From NCBI RefSeq assembly GCF_046630445.1, contig NC_092336.1:208601001-208665000 (forward strand): DNA of 64,000 nt. The letters are read 5' to 3'. Source of the stretch: Rutidosis leptorrhynchoides (taxonomy: Eukaryota; Streptophyta; Magnoliopsida; Asterales; Asteraceae). A model generated the notes under the pieces. That model was given only the letters and a program-made list of their open reading frames with translations, searched no databases and was not told the origin of the DNA. This document shows, piece by piece, positions 36,062 to 47,934 of this stretch (the first letter of the stretch is position 1; the number at the start of each line of letters is the position of its first letter). Both the position numbers and the translations under genes were made by a program.

Positions 36062-37921
36062 TGATATTGCCTAAAATGATCATATATTTAGACGCAATAT
36101 CATTCCAAAATGTAATGTTTTTAATTGTAATTTCCTTATTTTTAGTTGTAATAGTTTAAATAAATAAGTGCGAAGACGAAAGACGAAAATCGCTCAAAAA
36201 TGAAGATTTAAAGACGAAAACGAAAATTTGAAAGAAGAGAACGTCCAAAATGCTCAAACGTACAAGTTACACTCCAAGTGGTTCAATTTATTGATGAATA
36301 ACGTCTAAAAATGACAAGAGTACAAGCCGCAAAACATAAGTACAAGATATCTAAGCATACGAAAAGGCGTTCGAAAATTCGAAACCGAGACATGAACCAA
36401 CTATCAACGTACGACTCAACGGAGCTAAAATTACAAGTCAACTATGCTCAAGAATATAATATAATATTTAAATAATTCATAATAATAATAATATTAAATA
36501 AAAACTTACATCGATGAATTGAGAATTGAATTCAAGCACCCAATCAACAATCAACAAACTTTCATCAACAACCCTTCAACTATGCTACAGTTCCAAATTC
36601 TAAGCCTATAAAAGGAAGCATCCATCATCGACCAATTCACACCTTTTTCAATCTTTCTTTCTCCCTATATGTAATTTATATTTATAATTTTAAGTTTAAG
36701 TTAAGATTAATAATAATTGGATTATTGTAAGAAATGTTTTACGGGTTTTAAAGTCGAAACTCTGTCCGTGTAACGCTACGCGAAAATAATCACTGTAAGC
36801 TATGTTCTTCCTTTTTAAATTAATGTCTCGTAACTAAGTTGTTATTATGCTTATTTAAGTCGAAGTAATCGTGATGTTTGACTAAATATTAAGACGGGGT
36901 TATTGAACTTTGGACCATAATTAAGGTTTGGGCAAAAGACCGACACTTGTGGAAATTGGACTATTGACTATTAATAGATGGGGGGTATTGTCTAATTGAG
37001 TGATAACTCATTGGAGTCTGTCGAACCTATCTTAAAATTAATTAACCTAATAATTAATAATGATTATGGTTGTCCTATTTAGTGACGTTCATATGGAATC
37101 TATTATAATCATTTAATTAATTATTCGTGTTGGATAATTGATTATTCAAACTGATCAAGTGGGTAAATTAATATTCATATCTAATCAAAACAGGGGTGGA
37201 TTACTTACATTGATAACTGGTGTAATTGTTGACAGAAGTGATAACTGCGTCACAGTTTAAATCCTTAATTAGTGGGAATATTTGACTTCGGGTATAAGGG
37301 TAATTTGACGAGGACACTCGCACTTTATATTTATGACCGATGGACTATTATGGACAAACACTCGCACTTTATATTTATGACCGATGGAATATTATGGACA
37401 AAAACCAGATAGATATCAAATAAACCAGGACAAAGGACAATTAACCCGGGTAACAATTAATTAAAATCAAAACGTCAAACATCATGATTACGGAAGTTTA
37501 AATAAGCATAATTCTTTTATTTCATATTCTATCGCAATTTTATTTACTGTTATTTTATTTATCGTTATTTATTTATTTTACGCACTTTAATTATTGTCAT
37601 TTATCTTTACGCTTAAAAATATAAAATAGACAAACCGGTCATTAAACGGTAAAACCCCCTTTTTATATTATTATTACTATATATAAATATATATAGTTGT
37701 ATAAAATAGTTGTTAAAAATATAGTACGTAATCACTAGCTCCCTGTGGAACGAACCAGACTTACTAAAAGCTAAACTACTCTACGATTAGGTACACTGCC
37801 TATAAGTGTTGTAGCAAGGTTTAGGTATATCCCATCCGTAAATTAAATAAAACTTGTGTAGTTTGTATCGTATTTCATATTAAAATAATAATATATTTCG
37901 TACACCTTCGCTTTAACATCA
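36062..37921 (+). repeat. 5' LTR of element B
   Basis: The first 41 bases form a hairpin: TGATATTGC (36062-36070) with GCAATATCA (36094-36102). A segment of about 50 bases near 37314-37398 is present twice here and once in the 3' LTR. Confidence 0.9.
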
Positions 37922-37944
37922 AGTTTTTGGCGCCGCTACCGGAG

Positions 37945-38290
37945 TCTCGTGGTTATTTAAAAAAAAAATAATTAAAAAAATTTTAAAAAAATAAAATCGA
38001 AAAATTTAATAAAAAATAAAATTTAAAAAAAAATAATAATAATAAGAAAAAAAAATCTCGTTTTTTTAAAATAAAAATATTAAAATTTTTTTTAAAAAAA
38101 AATTAAAACTTAAAAAAATAAAATAAAATAATAATTAAAAAAAAAAAATTATTAATTTCGTAAAAAAAGGAATATTTTTTTAAAAAAAAATATTAAAATC
38201 CTTAAAAAATTTTTAAAAAAATATAAAAAATTAAAATTTTTTAATTTTTTTTAAAAAAAGTAAAAAAAAAATATATATATTAATTTCGTA
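37945..38290 (+). other. A/T-only leader of element B
   Basis: Almost pure A and T with long A runs on the plus strand, broken by a few TTTCGTAAAA words. It lies directly after the primer-binding site. Element D has the same feature at 60294-60715. Confidence 0.8.
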
Positions 38291-38740
38291 AAAGTGTTTT
38301 TAATTTAAGTTTTATTACCTTTAGATTTTTAGACTTTAGTCGCAACTTTTAGTTGTAAGTTTGTAGACGCTAAGCTTTAGACGTAAAACTTTAATTTGTA
38401 AGTTTATTTTGTTTTTCGACGATTATTTTTCGACCTCTTATTTTTCGACGCGCTTTTTCTTTTTCATTTCTACGCTCTAGTTTTTAGGACATAGATTTTT
38501 ATTTCAAAATTTCGACGAAAAATTATTTTAAGTGGTTAAATTAATAGACATCCAAAATTTTCTGGTTCGTAGTAATAGTTGGATTTGTTAGTGGCGAGTT
38601 GTGGGCTTCCGATTTAAAGGGTCCTGGCTACCTGCTGCATCTTTTGGCTATTCGAAACGTGGGCAAAATCAGAAAAGTCTATTAATTTGATAACTTATAT
38701 AATTTTTTTTTATTTTTATAACTAATAGGATATTCTGTGA

Positions 38741-39703
38741 ATGCACCGAGCAAAACGTTCACCACCTTTCATACGTTCACCACCTGTAACTCGATCAAGA
38801 CATCTAGACAATATTGTCGCCGTTGATTTTTCTTTAGAATCCTCATCTATTCGACCAAGTACTCCAATTCAATTTTCCGATAATCCATTTTTTGAACCTG
38901 ACCTCCCAATTGAGAACCCGGAGAATAGTCAAGGACAATTCAGAGATCCTGAACCACTAATATTTCCTCCAGAACCGCCAATCATTCAACCAGAGGTTGT
39001 CGAGGAAGAAACCATTAAATCAGAATCCTCCAGTGATTCAGATTCAACAAATCCAATCATGGAAAATCAGGAACCTCTAAGTATGGAAGATCGAATGAGA
39101 GCTACAGGCACTGGCCAAGGTCATGCCATTACTCAACCAGATATTAATGCATCAGATTATGAAATCAAAGGACAAATTCTACACATGGTAACTAATCAAT
39201 GTCAATTTAGTGGTACGCCAAAAGAAGATCCAAACGAACATCTTCGAACCTTTAATAGGATTTGTACTCTATTCAAAATCAGAGAAGTTGAGGATGAACA
39301 AATCTATCTCATGTTGTTTCCCTGGACTTTAAAGGGAGAAGTCAAAGATTGGATAAAATCGTTACCTGAAGGAGCGATTGATACATGGGATGTTTTAGTT
39401 GAGAAATTTCTTAAAAGATTCTTTCCGGCATCTAAAGCCGTGAGACTTCAAGGAGAAATTGTTACATTCACGCAAAAGCCAAATGAAACTCTATATGAGG
39501 CGTGGACAAGATTCGGAAAGTTGTTGAGAGGATGTCCTCAGCATGGTTTAGACACTTATCAAATAGTACAAATATTCTACCAAGGTGTCAACGTTGCTAC
39601 ACGAAAAGACATCGACACAGCAGCTGGTGGTTCCATTATGAAGAAAACCGCAACTGAAGCTCACAAGATCATTGATAACACAACATCCCACTCACATGAG
39701 TGA
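38741..39703 (+). pseudogene. gag region of element B
   Basis: An open frame of 320 residues with an acidic, Pro-rich N-terminal half and a capsid-like half containing HLRTFNRICTLFKIRE, YLMLFPWTLKGEVKDWI, FLKRFFPASKAVRLQGEI and GLDTYQIVQIFYQGVN. This is the Athila gag pattern. The frame continues beyond an interruption into the nucleocapsid part at 39806. Confidence 0.8.
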
Positions 39704-39805
39704 CATCAAGAAAAAGATAGTGTTCGTTCATCTAAAGCGGCTAGAGCCGATTCTAGGCATGACTTTGATTCCATTTTCGCAAAGTTAGATGCTTTCGAGA
39801 GACGA

Positions 39806-42800
39806 ATGGAAAAGATGACGAAAGATATTCACGCAATACAAATTAGTTGTGAGCAGTGTGGAGGGCCACATTTGACAAAAGATTGTCTCAGTGTTGAACA
39901 AACAATGGAACAAAGAGAGAATGTTTCATATATGAACCAAAGGCCTGAAAATAATTATCAACCGCCAAGACCAAACTACAATCAAAATCAGAATTATAAC
40001 CGAAATTTTCCATACAATAACCAACATGGTCCTAGCAATCAACAAGTATCTAATAATACTTACAACCAGCAAAGACCTATTTTTCCAAATAAACCACCAC
40101 AAACCGATGATAAAAAGCCAAATTTAGAAGATATGATGTCAAAGCTAGTTGAATCTCAAACGCAGTTTTTCACATCTCAGAAACAAACTAATGAACAAAT
40201 TGCTCAAGCATTTAGAAATCAACAAGCTTCGATTCAAAATTTGGAACAAGAAGTGAGCAACCTAGCAAGGTTGATAGGTGAAAGAAAACCGGGGAGTCTA
40301 CCTAGCGATACAAATGCTAACCCCCGAAATAAAACAACTAAAACCATTACCACAAGAAGTGGTATTACACTTAAACCACCTGAAATGCCTGTAATTTCTG
40401 ATGACTCTATTCCTACTCCACAAGAAACACAATCTGAGCAAGAAAAGGAAAAAGAACCGGTAGTTGAAAATGTTAATGAAGATAACACAGTTAAGGCTAA
40501 ACCTTATGTTAAACCATACCAACCACCGCTTCCTTACCCGAGTAAAATGAGAAAAGAAAGACTTGAAGCCGAGCAATCCAAATTCTTGGATATGTTTAAA
40601 CAAATAAATGTCAATCTTTCTTTCATTTCAGGAATGCCAAGATATGCTAAATTCTTGAAAGATCTAATCATAAATAGAAGAAAAATGGAAGAACTCTCGG
40701 CTGTTACAATGAATGCGAATTGTTCTGCAGTGCTGTTGAATAAGATACCAGAAAAATTATCAGATCCAGGAAGTTTCACAATTCCATGTTTTCAGGGTAG
40801 TCTTAGTTCAATAGAAGCATTGGCAGACTTAGGTGCTAGCATAAATTTAATGCCGTATTCATTATACACTAAACTAGACCTTGGAGAATTGAAACCAACA
40901 CGAATAAGCATACAACTCGCCGATCAATCAGTAAAATATCTTAGAGGGATAATGGAGAACATGCTAGTTAAAGTTGGTACTTTAGTATTTACAGTAGACT
41001 TTGTTATTCTGGACATGGAAGAAGATTCTCGAGTTCCTCTCATATTAGGAAGACCATTCTTAAACACTGTTAAAGCAATAATAGACGTGTTTGGTAAGAA
41101 ACTGACCCTAAGTATAGAGGACGAGAGTGTTACCTTTTCAGTTGATAGAGCCATGCAACAACCGCAATCTGCAGATGATACATGTTATTATATTCAAACT
41201 ATAGATTCACATGCAGAATTGTTAGATGAATTTCCAGAATTACAAGGAACAGGAGAATGTTCTTTAGGAGAAGGAACTGAACAAATTGATGAATCTGAAT
41301 TATTAGCCACACTCATTGCTAATGAATATGAACCAACAACAGAAGAACTTCAAATGCTAAAAGAAGAAGACAGATATCGATACAAATCATCGATAGAAGA
41401 ACCACCGATATTAGAGTTAAAGCCACTTCCAACTCATTTGGAATACGCTTATTTACAGGGTAAATCTGAATTACTTGTAATAATCTCGTCTTCTCTTACG
41501 AAAAATGAAAAATCTCGACTCATTTCTGTGCTAAAAGCTCATAAACCAGCTATTGCATGGAAGATTCATGACATTAAAGGCATAAGTCCTTCGTATTGCA
41601 CACATAAAATCCATATGAAAGAAGGTCATAAAACCTATGTACAATGCCAACGAAGACTAAATCCAAATATGCAAGATGTTGTTAAGAAAGAAATAATTAA
41701 ACTGCTAGATGCAGGTTTAATTTATCCAATTTCTGATAGTCCATGGGTAAGCCCAGTTCAATGTGTACCTAAGAAGGGTGGCATCACTGTCATCACTAAT
41801 GAAAAAGATGAGCTTATTCCTACTAGGACTGTAACAGGATGGCGTGTTTGTATTGATTATAGAAAATTAAATGACGCCACCAGAAAAGATCACTTTCCCT
41901 TACCTTAAATTGTCAAATGTTGGAAAGGTTAGCCGAAAATAGTTACTATTGTTTTCTTGATGGTTTCTCCGGATACTTTCAAATTCCAATCGCACCCGAG
42001 GACCAAGAGAAAACCACATTCACGTGCCCTTATGGTACTTTTGCTTACAAACGCATGCCATTTGGACTTTGCAACGCCCCTGCAACCTTTCAAAGGTGCA
42101 TGATGGCGATTTTTCATGACATGATAGAAGAATGCATGGAAGTTTTCATGGATGACTTTTCAGTCTTCGGTGATACATTTGAATCATGTCTAGTTAATCT
42201 TGAACGAATGCTTATTAGATGCGAGCAATCAAATCTAGTACTTAATTGGGAGAAATGTCATTTCATGGTTAAAGAAGGCATCGTTCTTGGTCATAAAATT
42301 TCAAAGGAAGGAATTGAAGTAGATAGAGCTAAAGTAGATGTAATTGCTAAACTTCCACATCCCACCAATGTTAGAGGAGTTAGGAGTTTTCTAGGGCATG
42401 CCGGTTTTTACCGACGTTTCATAAAAGATTTTTCTAAAATTGCCACTCCTATGAACAAACTCCTTGAAAAAGATGCTCAATTTATCTTTTCAGATGAATG
42501 TATCAAATCTTTTAATATTCTTAAAGAAAAACTCACTAATGCACCCATCATGATAACTCCAAATTGGAATCTACCATTTGAACTTATGTGCGATGCAAGT
42601 GATTTCGCAATGAGAGCCGTTTTAGGTCAAAGAATTGAAAAACGATTTCAACCTATTTATTACGCTAGTAAGACGTTACAAGGAGCATAAACGAACTACA
42701 CAACCACTGAAAAGGAACTCCTTGCTATAGTCTTTGCTTTTGATAAATTTCGATCATATCTTGTTCTAGCTAAAGCGGTGTTCTATACCGACCATTCTGC

Positions 42801-44311
42801 TCTTAGATACCTATTTTCGAAACAAGATGCCAAACCACGATTAATCCGTTGGATCTTACTCTTACAAGAGTTCGATATTGAAATCCGAGACAAAAAGAAA
42901 ATCTCGCCACTGTTCATCTTTCTCGTCTTGAAAATCCCGAATTAGAAGTTCTAAATGAATCGACCATACAAGATAACTTTCCTGATGAATATCTATTGAA
43001 AATCGATTATAATGAAATTCCATGGTTTGCGGACTATGCAAACTACTTAGTATGTGGATTCCTTGAAAAAGGGCTGTCGTACCAAAAGCGAAAGAAATTC
43101 TTTAGTGATATAAAACACTATTTTTGGGAAGATCCACATTTGTTTAAAAGTTGTCCCGATGGAATAATACGCCGATGTATATTCGGGGAAGAAGCTAGTC
43201 AAATCTTAAACCATTGTCACACAGGACAACAGGAGGGCATTATGGGCCTCAGCTTACCTCAAGGAAAGTTTACGATGCTGAATTCTATTGGCCTACAATT
43301 TTCAAAGACGCACACCTTCTTTGTAATACCTGTGATGCATGACAAAGGGCCGGAAAAATAAGTCAACGTGATGAAATGCTACAAAATGTCATTCAAGTAT
43401 GTGAAGTATTTGACGTTTGGGGTATTGACTTTATGGGTCCATTTCTAAAATCTCATAATAATATCTATATTCTCGTTTCCACTGATTATGTATCTAAATG
43501 GGCGGAAGCACAAGCTCTCCCAACTAACGATGCACGAGTTGTAGTCAACTTCTTAAAATGTATTTTTGCTAGGTTCAGAACACCGAAAGCTTTAATAAGT
43601 GATCGGGGTACTCATTTCCGTAATAATCAAATTGAGAAAGTTCTCAACAGATATGGAGTAACTCATAAAATCTCAACCGCTTATCATCCACAAACAAGTG
43701 GACAAGTTGAAAATACCAACCGAGCTTTAAAACGTATTCTAGAAAAAACTGTAGGATTGAATCCTAAGGAATGGTCAATGAAATTGGAGGATGCACTCTG
43801 GGCTTTTAGAACAGTCTACAAAACTCCAATTGGTACTACACCTTTTAAACTCGTTTACAGAAAAGCATGTCACCTTCCAGTAGAAATTGAGCACAAAGCA
43901 TTTTGGGCTTTGAAGACATGTAATCTTGATTTGCATGAAGCCGGACGTCTACGTTTAAGTCAATTAAACGAATTAGAGGAATTAAGACATGAAGCATATG
44001 AAAATTCGTTAATCTATAAGGAAAGAACAAAGAAATGGCATGATAAGAGAATCAGAAGTTCAAAAGAATTTAAGGAAGGAGACAAAGTTCTTCTTTTCAA
44101 TTCACGATTCAAGTTATTTCCTGGAAAATTAAAATCAAGATGGTCTGGACCATTCATAGTCAAAAGAGTTTTCCCATATGGAACAATAGAGTTGATAAAT
44201 TCAAACGGGATTGAATTTAAAGTTAATGGTCATAGAGTTAAACATTACATAGATAATCCAATGAAAGTTGAAGATGAAGTTAATCACAATTTCGACACCA
44301 CAGCTAACTAA
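39806..44311 (+). pseudogene. Nucleocapsid and pol region of element B
   Basis: Parts in order: a CEQCGGPHLTKDC zinc knuckle (39851-39890), an Asn/Gln-rich linker, a protease with ALADLGASINLMPYSLY (near 40819-40870), RT with VCIDYRKLND (near 41845) and then MPFGLCNAPATFQRCMM and MDDFSVFGDTF (41917-42690), an RNase H piece (about 42590-42930), and an integrase with [15 protein letters not shown] and [16 protein letters not shown] (43376-44311). The DLGASINLM protease and this RT are Athila hallmarks. The coding region is broken in a few places. Confidence 0.85.
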
Positions 44312-44481
44312 GTGTGGGAAGATTCGAATATTTTAAGGGTAATATGTATTTCTGTTAGAGTTAGATGTTCTGTTTTTGTGTAGTTCTCGAAAATGGAATC
44401 CGAATGGTCTTTCCCTAGCAGACCCTAAAGAACTAGTCTTCTCCCCCCATTCTGAATTTTTATTTTTTTAGGTTTTACGAG

Positions 44482-44898
44482 ATGAAGAATTCCTTTGATT
44501 TGAACCATGGTCTACTACTACACGCTATGATTACTAAACGTAATAATAACACCTTCCCGAGTGAACTGGTATCATTCATAAAAGGCAAAATGGACAAAGA
44601 AAGAAAAGAACTCAGGAACAATCATAATAAGATACATTTTGGTAAAGGAAAATCAAAAACCGTAGCGAAAAGAAGAGCACAACACCTTGAAAGATGTCAC
44701 AAATGCGGAAAATGGTCACATGAAGGGAAATGTTCGAACAATGAGACACATTCCAATACCGAGTTCGTTACTTTATGCAGAGAAGGACCGTTCATATGTT
44801 TAGACGAAAAATTATTGAAAATTCGTGGATACGCTTACGTAGCTATGGAAAACCAATTCGAACGACTCTCCTATGAGTCGGCTAGAGCAGGTCACTGA
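44482..44898 (+). CDS. 138-codon zinc-knuckle ORF after integrase in element B
   Basis: An open frame starts MKNSFDLNHGLLLHAMITKR, is rich in lysine and arginine (about 30-75), contains CHKCGKWSHEGKC (Cys-x2-Cys-x4-His-x3-Cys, about 72-84) and ends AMENQFERLSYESARAGH. It lies where some Athila elements carry an env-like frame, but it shows no signal peptide or membrane segment. The zinc-binding motif suggests a nucleic-acid-binding accessory protein. I know of no named family, and expression is unproved. Confidence 0.5.
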   Translation: MKNSFDLNHGLLLHAMITKRNNNTFPSELVSFIKGKMDKERKELRNNHNKIHFGKGKSKTVAKRRAQHLERCHKCGKWSHEGKCSNNETHSNTEFVTLCREGPFICLDEKLLKIRGYAYVAMENQFERLSYESARAGH

Positions 44899-45830
44899 GA
44901 ATTCTATCTCACAGGTAAGTACGTACAGTTTTTATTTTTATTTATTGCTTTTAACCTTTTGATAATAAACGCTGAATCGTTCGCTATAAAGTATTAAATT
45001 GATATTTAATAAAATTAGGTGTTAAAACCGAAATTATTGATATCATGCAAAAATTTAATTCATCACTGCGAAATTTACCGTTTATTCATAAGGTATAAAT
45101 ATCTTTAATCAATCAATCCAAAATATTTCAAAAATTCGTCAGGAGTAAAAAGTAGGTAAAATAGCCGAAATTACTTTACCCAAAAGAGGGACGTATATTT
45201 TTGTTAATATTTGATTGATTAAAGTGGGATAAAAAAAACCAAAAAGATTTTAATTTTATTTTTACCTTATTTTTAAAATTAATATATAACTATATTATTT
45301 TAAATGTAAAATTGTAAAATTAATGTATATAAAAAAAATATTTATATGAAAATTTATATGCTTTTTAAATTTAAGTTTGGTGTGAATTTAAACACAAAAT
45401 TTACATTATTTCATTAAGTTAAAAATTGATTTCCAAAATTCATCGTAAGTTGAAGACTAGGTCTTTGAACCAAAATTGCTTTACCCAAGGGCGGGACGAG
45501 AAATTTTGTTATCATTATTTTTAATCTTATTGATCTAAAGTATGCCAAAAACATTAAAAAAAAAACCCGAAAATCTTTGCTTTTAAAACAATCACTTTAA
45601 AATGAAAAATTTTAAAATTTTGTCGAGTGACTGACCAGGTAAACGTACCGAAACTACTTCTACCTAAAGTAAAAGGAAACAAAATGTTAAAAATTATTTA
45701 TTTAAATTGTTTTAATAAATAAAGGTTTTATAAAAAAATATTATATATATATATTTGTTTGTAGTTTATATTATACACAAAACATGGTAAAATAGCACAC
45801 TTTCAAAAACTGGCATTATGTTCAGCAAAA
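44899..45830 (+). other. 3' non-coding part of element B, left of the nested element
   Basis: AT-rich DNA holding a degenerate repeat: CCGAAATTACTTTACCCAAAAG near 45163, CCAAAATTGCTTTACCCAAGGG near 45470 and CCGAAACTACTTCTACCTAAAG near 45648, each followed by a purine-rich GGGACG-like word. No gene is seen. Confidence 0.5.
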
Positions 45831-46351
45831 TGTAACAACCCAAACCAATAACCAACCGATTACGTGAAACAAAATTTTTTTTTATTTCATAAGAGTGCGC
45901 CACGCGCACCACCTCAGGGTGCGCGACGCGCACAGGCCCATTTCAGTTCTGTCCGTTTTTGTCAATTTTCAAATAAAGATCTCCCACTTCCCGACATATT
46001 TAGACGAAACGCTTTTCACAACATGATATAATAGTTAAAACTCACGCGTTTCAATAATAAAATAAGTTTTACGAAACCGGGCCCACATATGCCGTAATAC
46101 GAGTTTCGTACAAAAGTTTGAGTTTCGACCACACTAGTTTAAATTCCAAACGACACTATGAGCATGGTGTTTGGGGTTAAACTACCCAAATATCGGTCAA
46201 ACTCCAAAAGCTATAACATCCAAAAGCGTCCCCTAAACAACAAGCGGGATCTCTAATCCATACGAATGCCCTTACCCTTGTCTCCGCCGGAGCCTATAAA
46301 AAGATAAACAACGAGAGGGTAAGCAAAGCTTAGTGAATGCAATAATTATAC

Positions 46352-46407
<56 letters not shown>

Positions 46408-47887
46408 CCTACTTGCAAACACTTACAAATATACCGCATACACGCTAGCAATACAATTAGCGTACCATCTCAAGTACAAAGCTAATAATCTGCAACAAAC
46501 AGCTACTAGCGTAATCAATAACATATAATCGACATAATATAATATGCTACAAAACAATACACAACCATGGTTAACCATTCTCGCGTCATGGTGCTATCGG
46601 CTCTTTGGTTCACACCATACGCATTTGTCATGATGCTACCGGCTCTTTGGTTCACATCACAACTCGAGTCACACTCTAACAACGCTAAGGTGCTACCGGC
46701 TCTCTGGTTCACACCCTAACAAATCATGCTATAGTGCTACCGGCTCTTTGGTTCACACTACAACACACGTACTATGACGCTACCGGCTCTTTGGTTCACA
46801 TCATAGCACGCTCGCACATACTATGGCACTACCGGCTCTTTGGTTCATACCATAGCATATAAATAAATACATTACATACATATGCATATAATCATTCCAC
46901 TCACCTTAACGATTTGGTGACGGTTTTATACTTCCGCAAGCTTCAAAGCAAAGTACCTAATATAATAAGTACTTCAATCAACACACAAACTAGTTGGACT
47001 AAATACCAACAATTTCACTCATGTGTATTTAGTGACTTAAATGCATTAAATGTCCCATTTCCACCAAAACCGCCCTTAAGGGTCAAGACCATCATTAATC
47101 ACTTAAAAGCTAGTGATTAAGGTCCAACAACACTAACTATTACATAATTAGGGTATTTCATACCCATATTTTCCAACTAGGTCAATCATTAGCCCTTTGA
47201 CTAATTTAAAGTCAACACACCCATTTCGGGTCATCCACTAACCCATCTAACACCCATTTACTAATTTACTAGGTGTGCTAGTGATTATCTAACCAATTAG
47301 GACTCATAAACATCAATTAACACTTTGAAACCCTAGGTTAGTTACCATCGAGTCTTCATGACTCCATCTTACCCAAGAACACCCAAAATCACCAAATATG
47401 GGTTTTATGTTCTTCATTTACCCAAACCCTAACCCATACATAAATCAAAGTAAGGAAATCCAAGTTAGAACATACCACTACAACCAAAACGTAGCTAGAG
47501 AGGAGATGGACAACTTTAGAACTCGAGCTAAGACCCAAAACTAGCTCCTCCTTCCTTGGCTTGAGCTTTCTCACACAAGAATCTCACTCTCTCTCTAAAA
47601 TTGAAGTGGAAAGGATAAGGTTGTTGATAATGGAGTTATGACTCTCCCAAAACTGACCTACTGGCCTTAAACTCGCCCACAAGTGAAATTACCAAAAAGC
47701 CCATCAAAATATATAATTAAAACAAGCAGAACCCCACTACAGTGGATAGTGCGCCACGCGCACCAATAGGTGTGCGCTGAGCGCACTTTGCCCAGCTCAG
47801 CTTCTGACCTCAGTTTTAATGCACAACGTCACCCACACTTCATGTACTCTATTTACAGCTCTGTACAATAAATATTAGGGTCTTACA
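45831..47887 (-). repeat. 3' LTR of element C
   Basis: It contains GC-rich hairpin words GTGCGCCACGCGCAC near both ends (45895-45909 and 47749-47763), a (TA)n tract at 46353-46399 and the hairpin array at 46583-46857. The rest is a near copy of the other LTR. Confidence 0.9.
46583..46857 (-). repeat. Hairpin array in the 3' LTR of element C
   Basis: Six units keep the 19-nt loop CTACCGGCTCTTTGGTTCA with minor changes, and each is flanked by complementary arms that differ between units. The first unit pairs ATGGTG (46588-46593) with CACCAT (46613-46618). One unit present in the other LTR has lost its loop here. Confidence 0.85.
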
Positions 47888-47903
47888 ACTCTCCCCCACT
47901 AGA
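47888..47903 (-). other. Polypurine tract of element C
   Basis: AGTGGGGGAGAGT on the minus strand directly abuts the 3' LTR. Confidence 0.75.
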
Positions 47904-47934
47904 ATTGAAGCGCGTCCTCGCGATCCAAACCACA

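Noticed and set aside
46515-46712. Minus-strand frame with NQRAGS repeats
   Set aside because: It is the translation of the hairpin loops in the LTR. The pattern follows from the nucleotide repeat, not from a protein.
47389-47574. Small frame repeated identically at 54368-54553
   Set aside because: It lies in both LTRs of element C. Its identity reflects the LTR copies, and no domain is seen.
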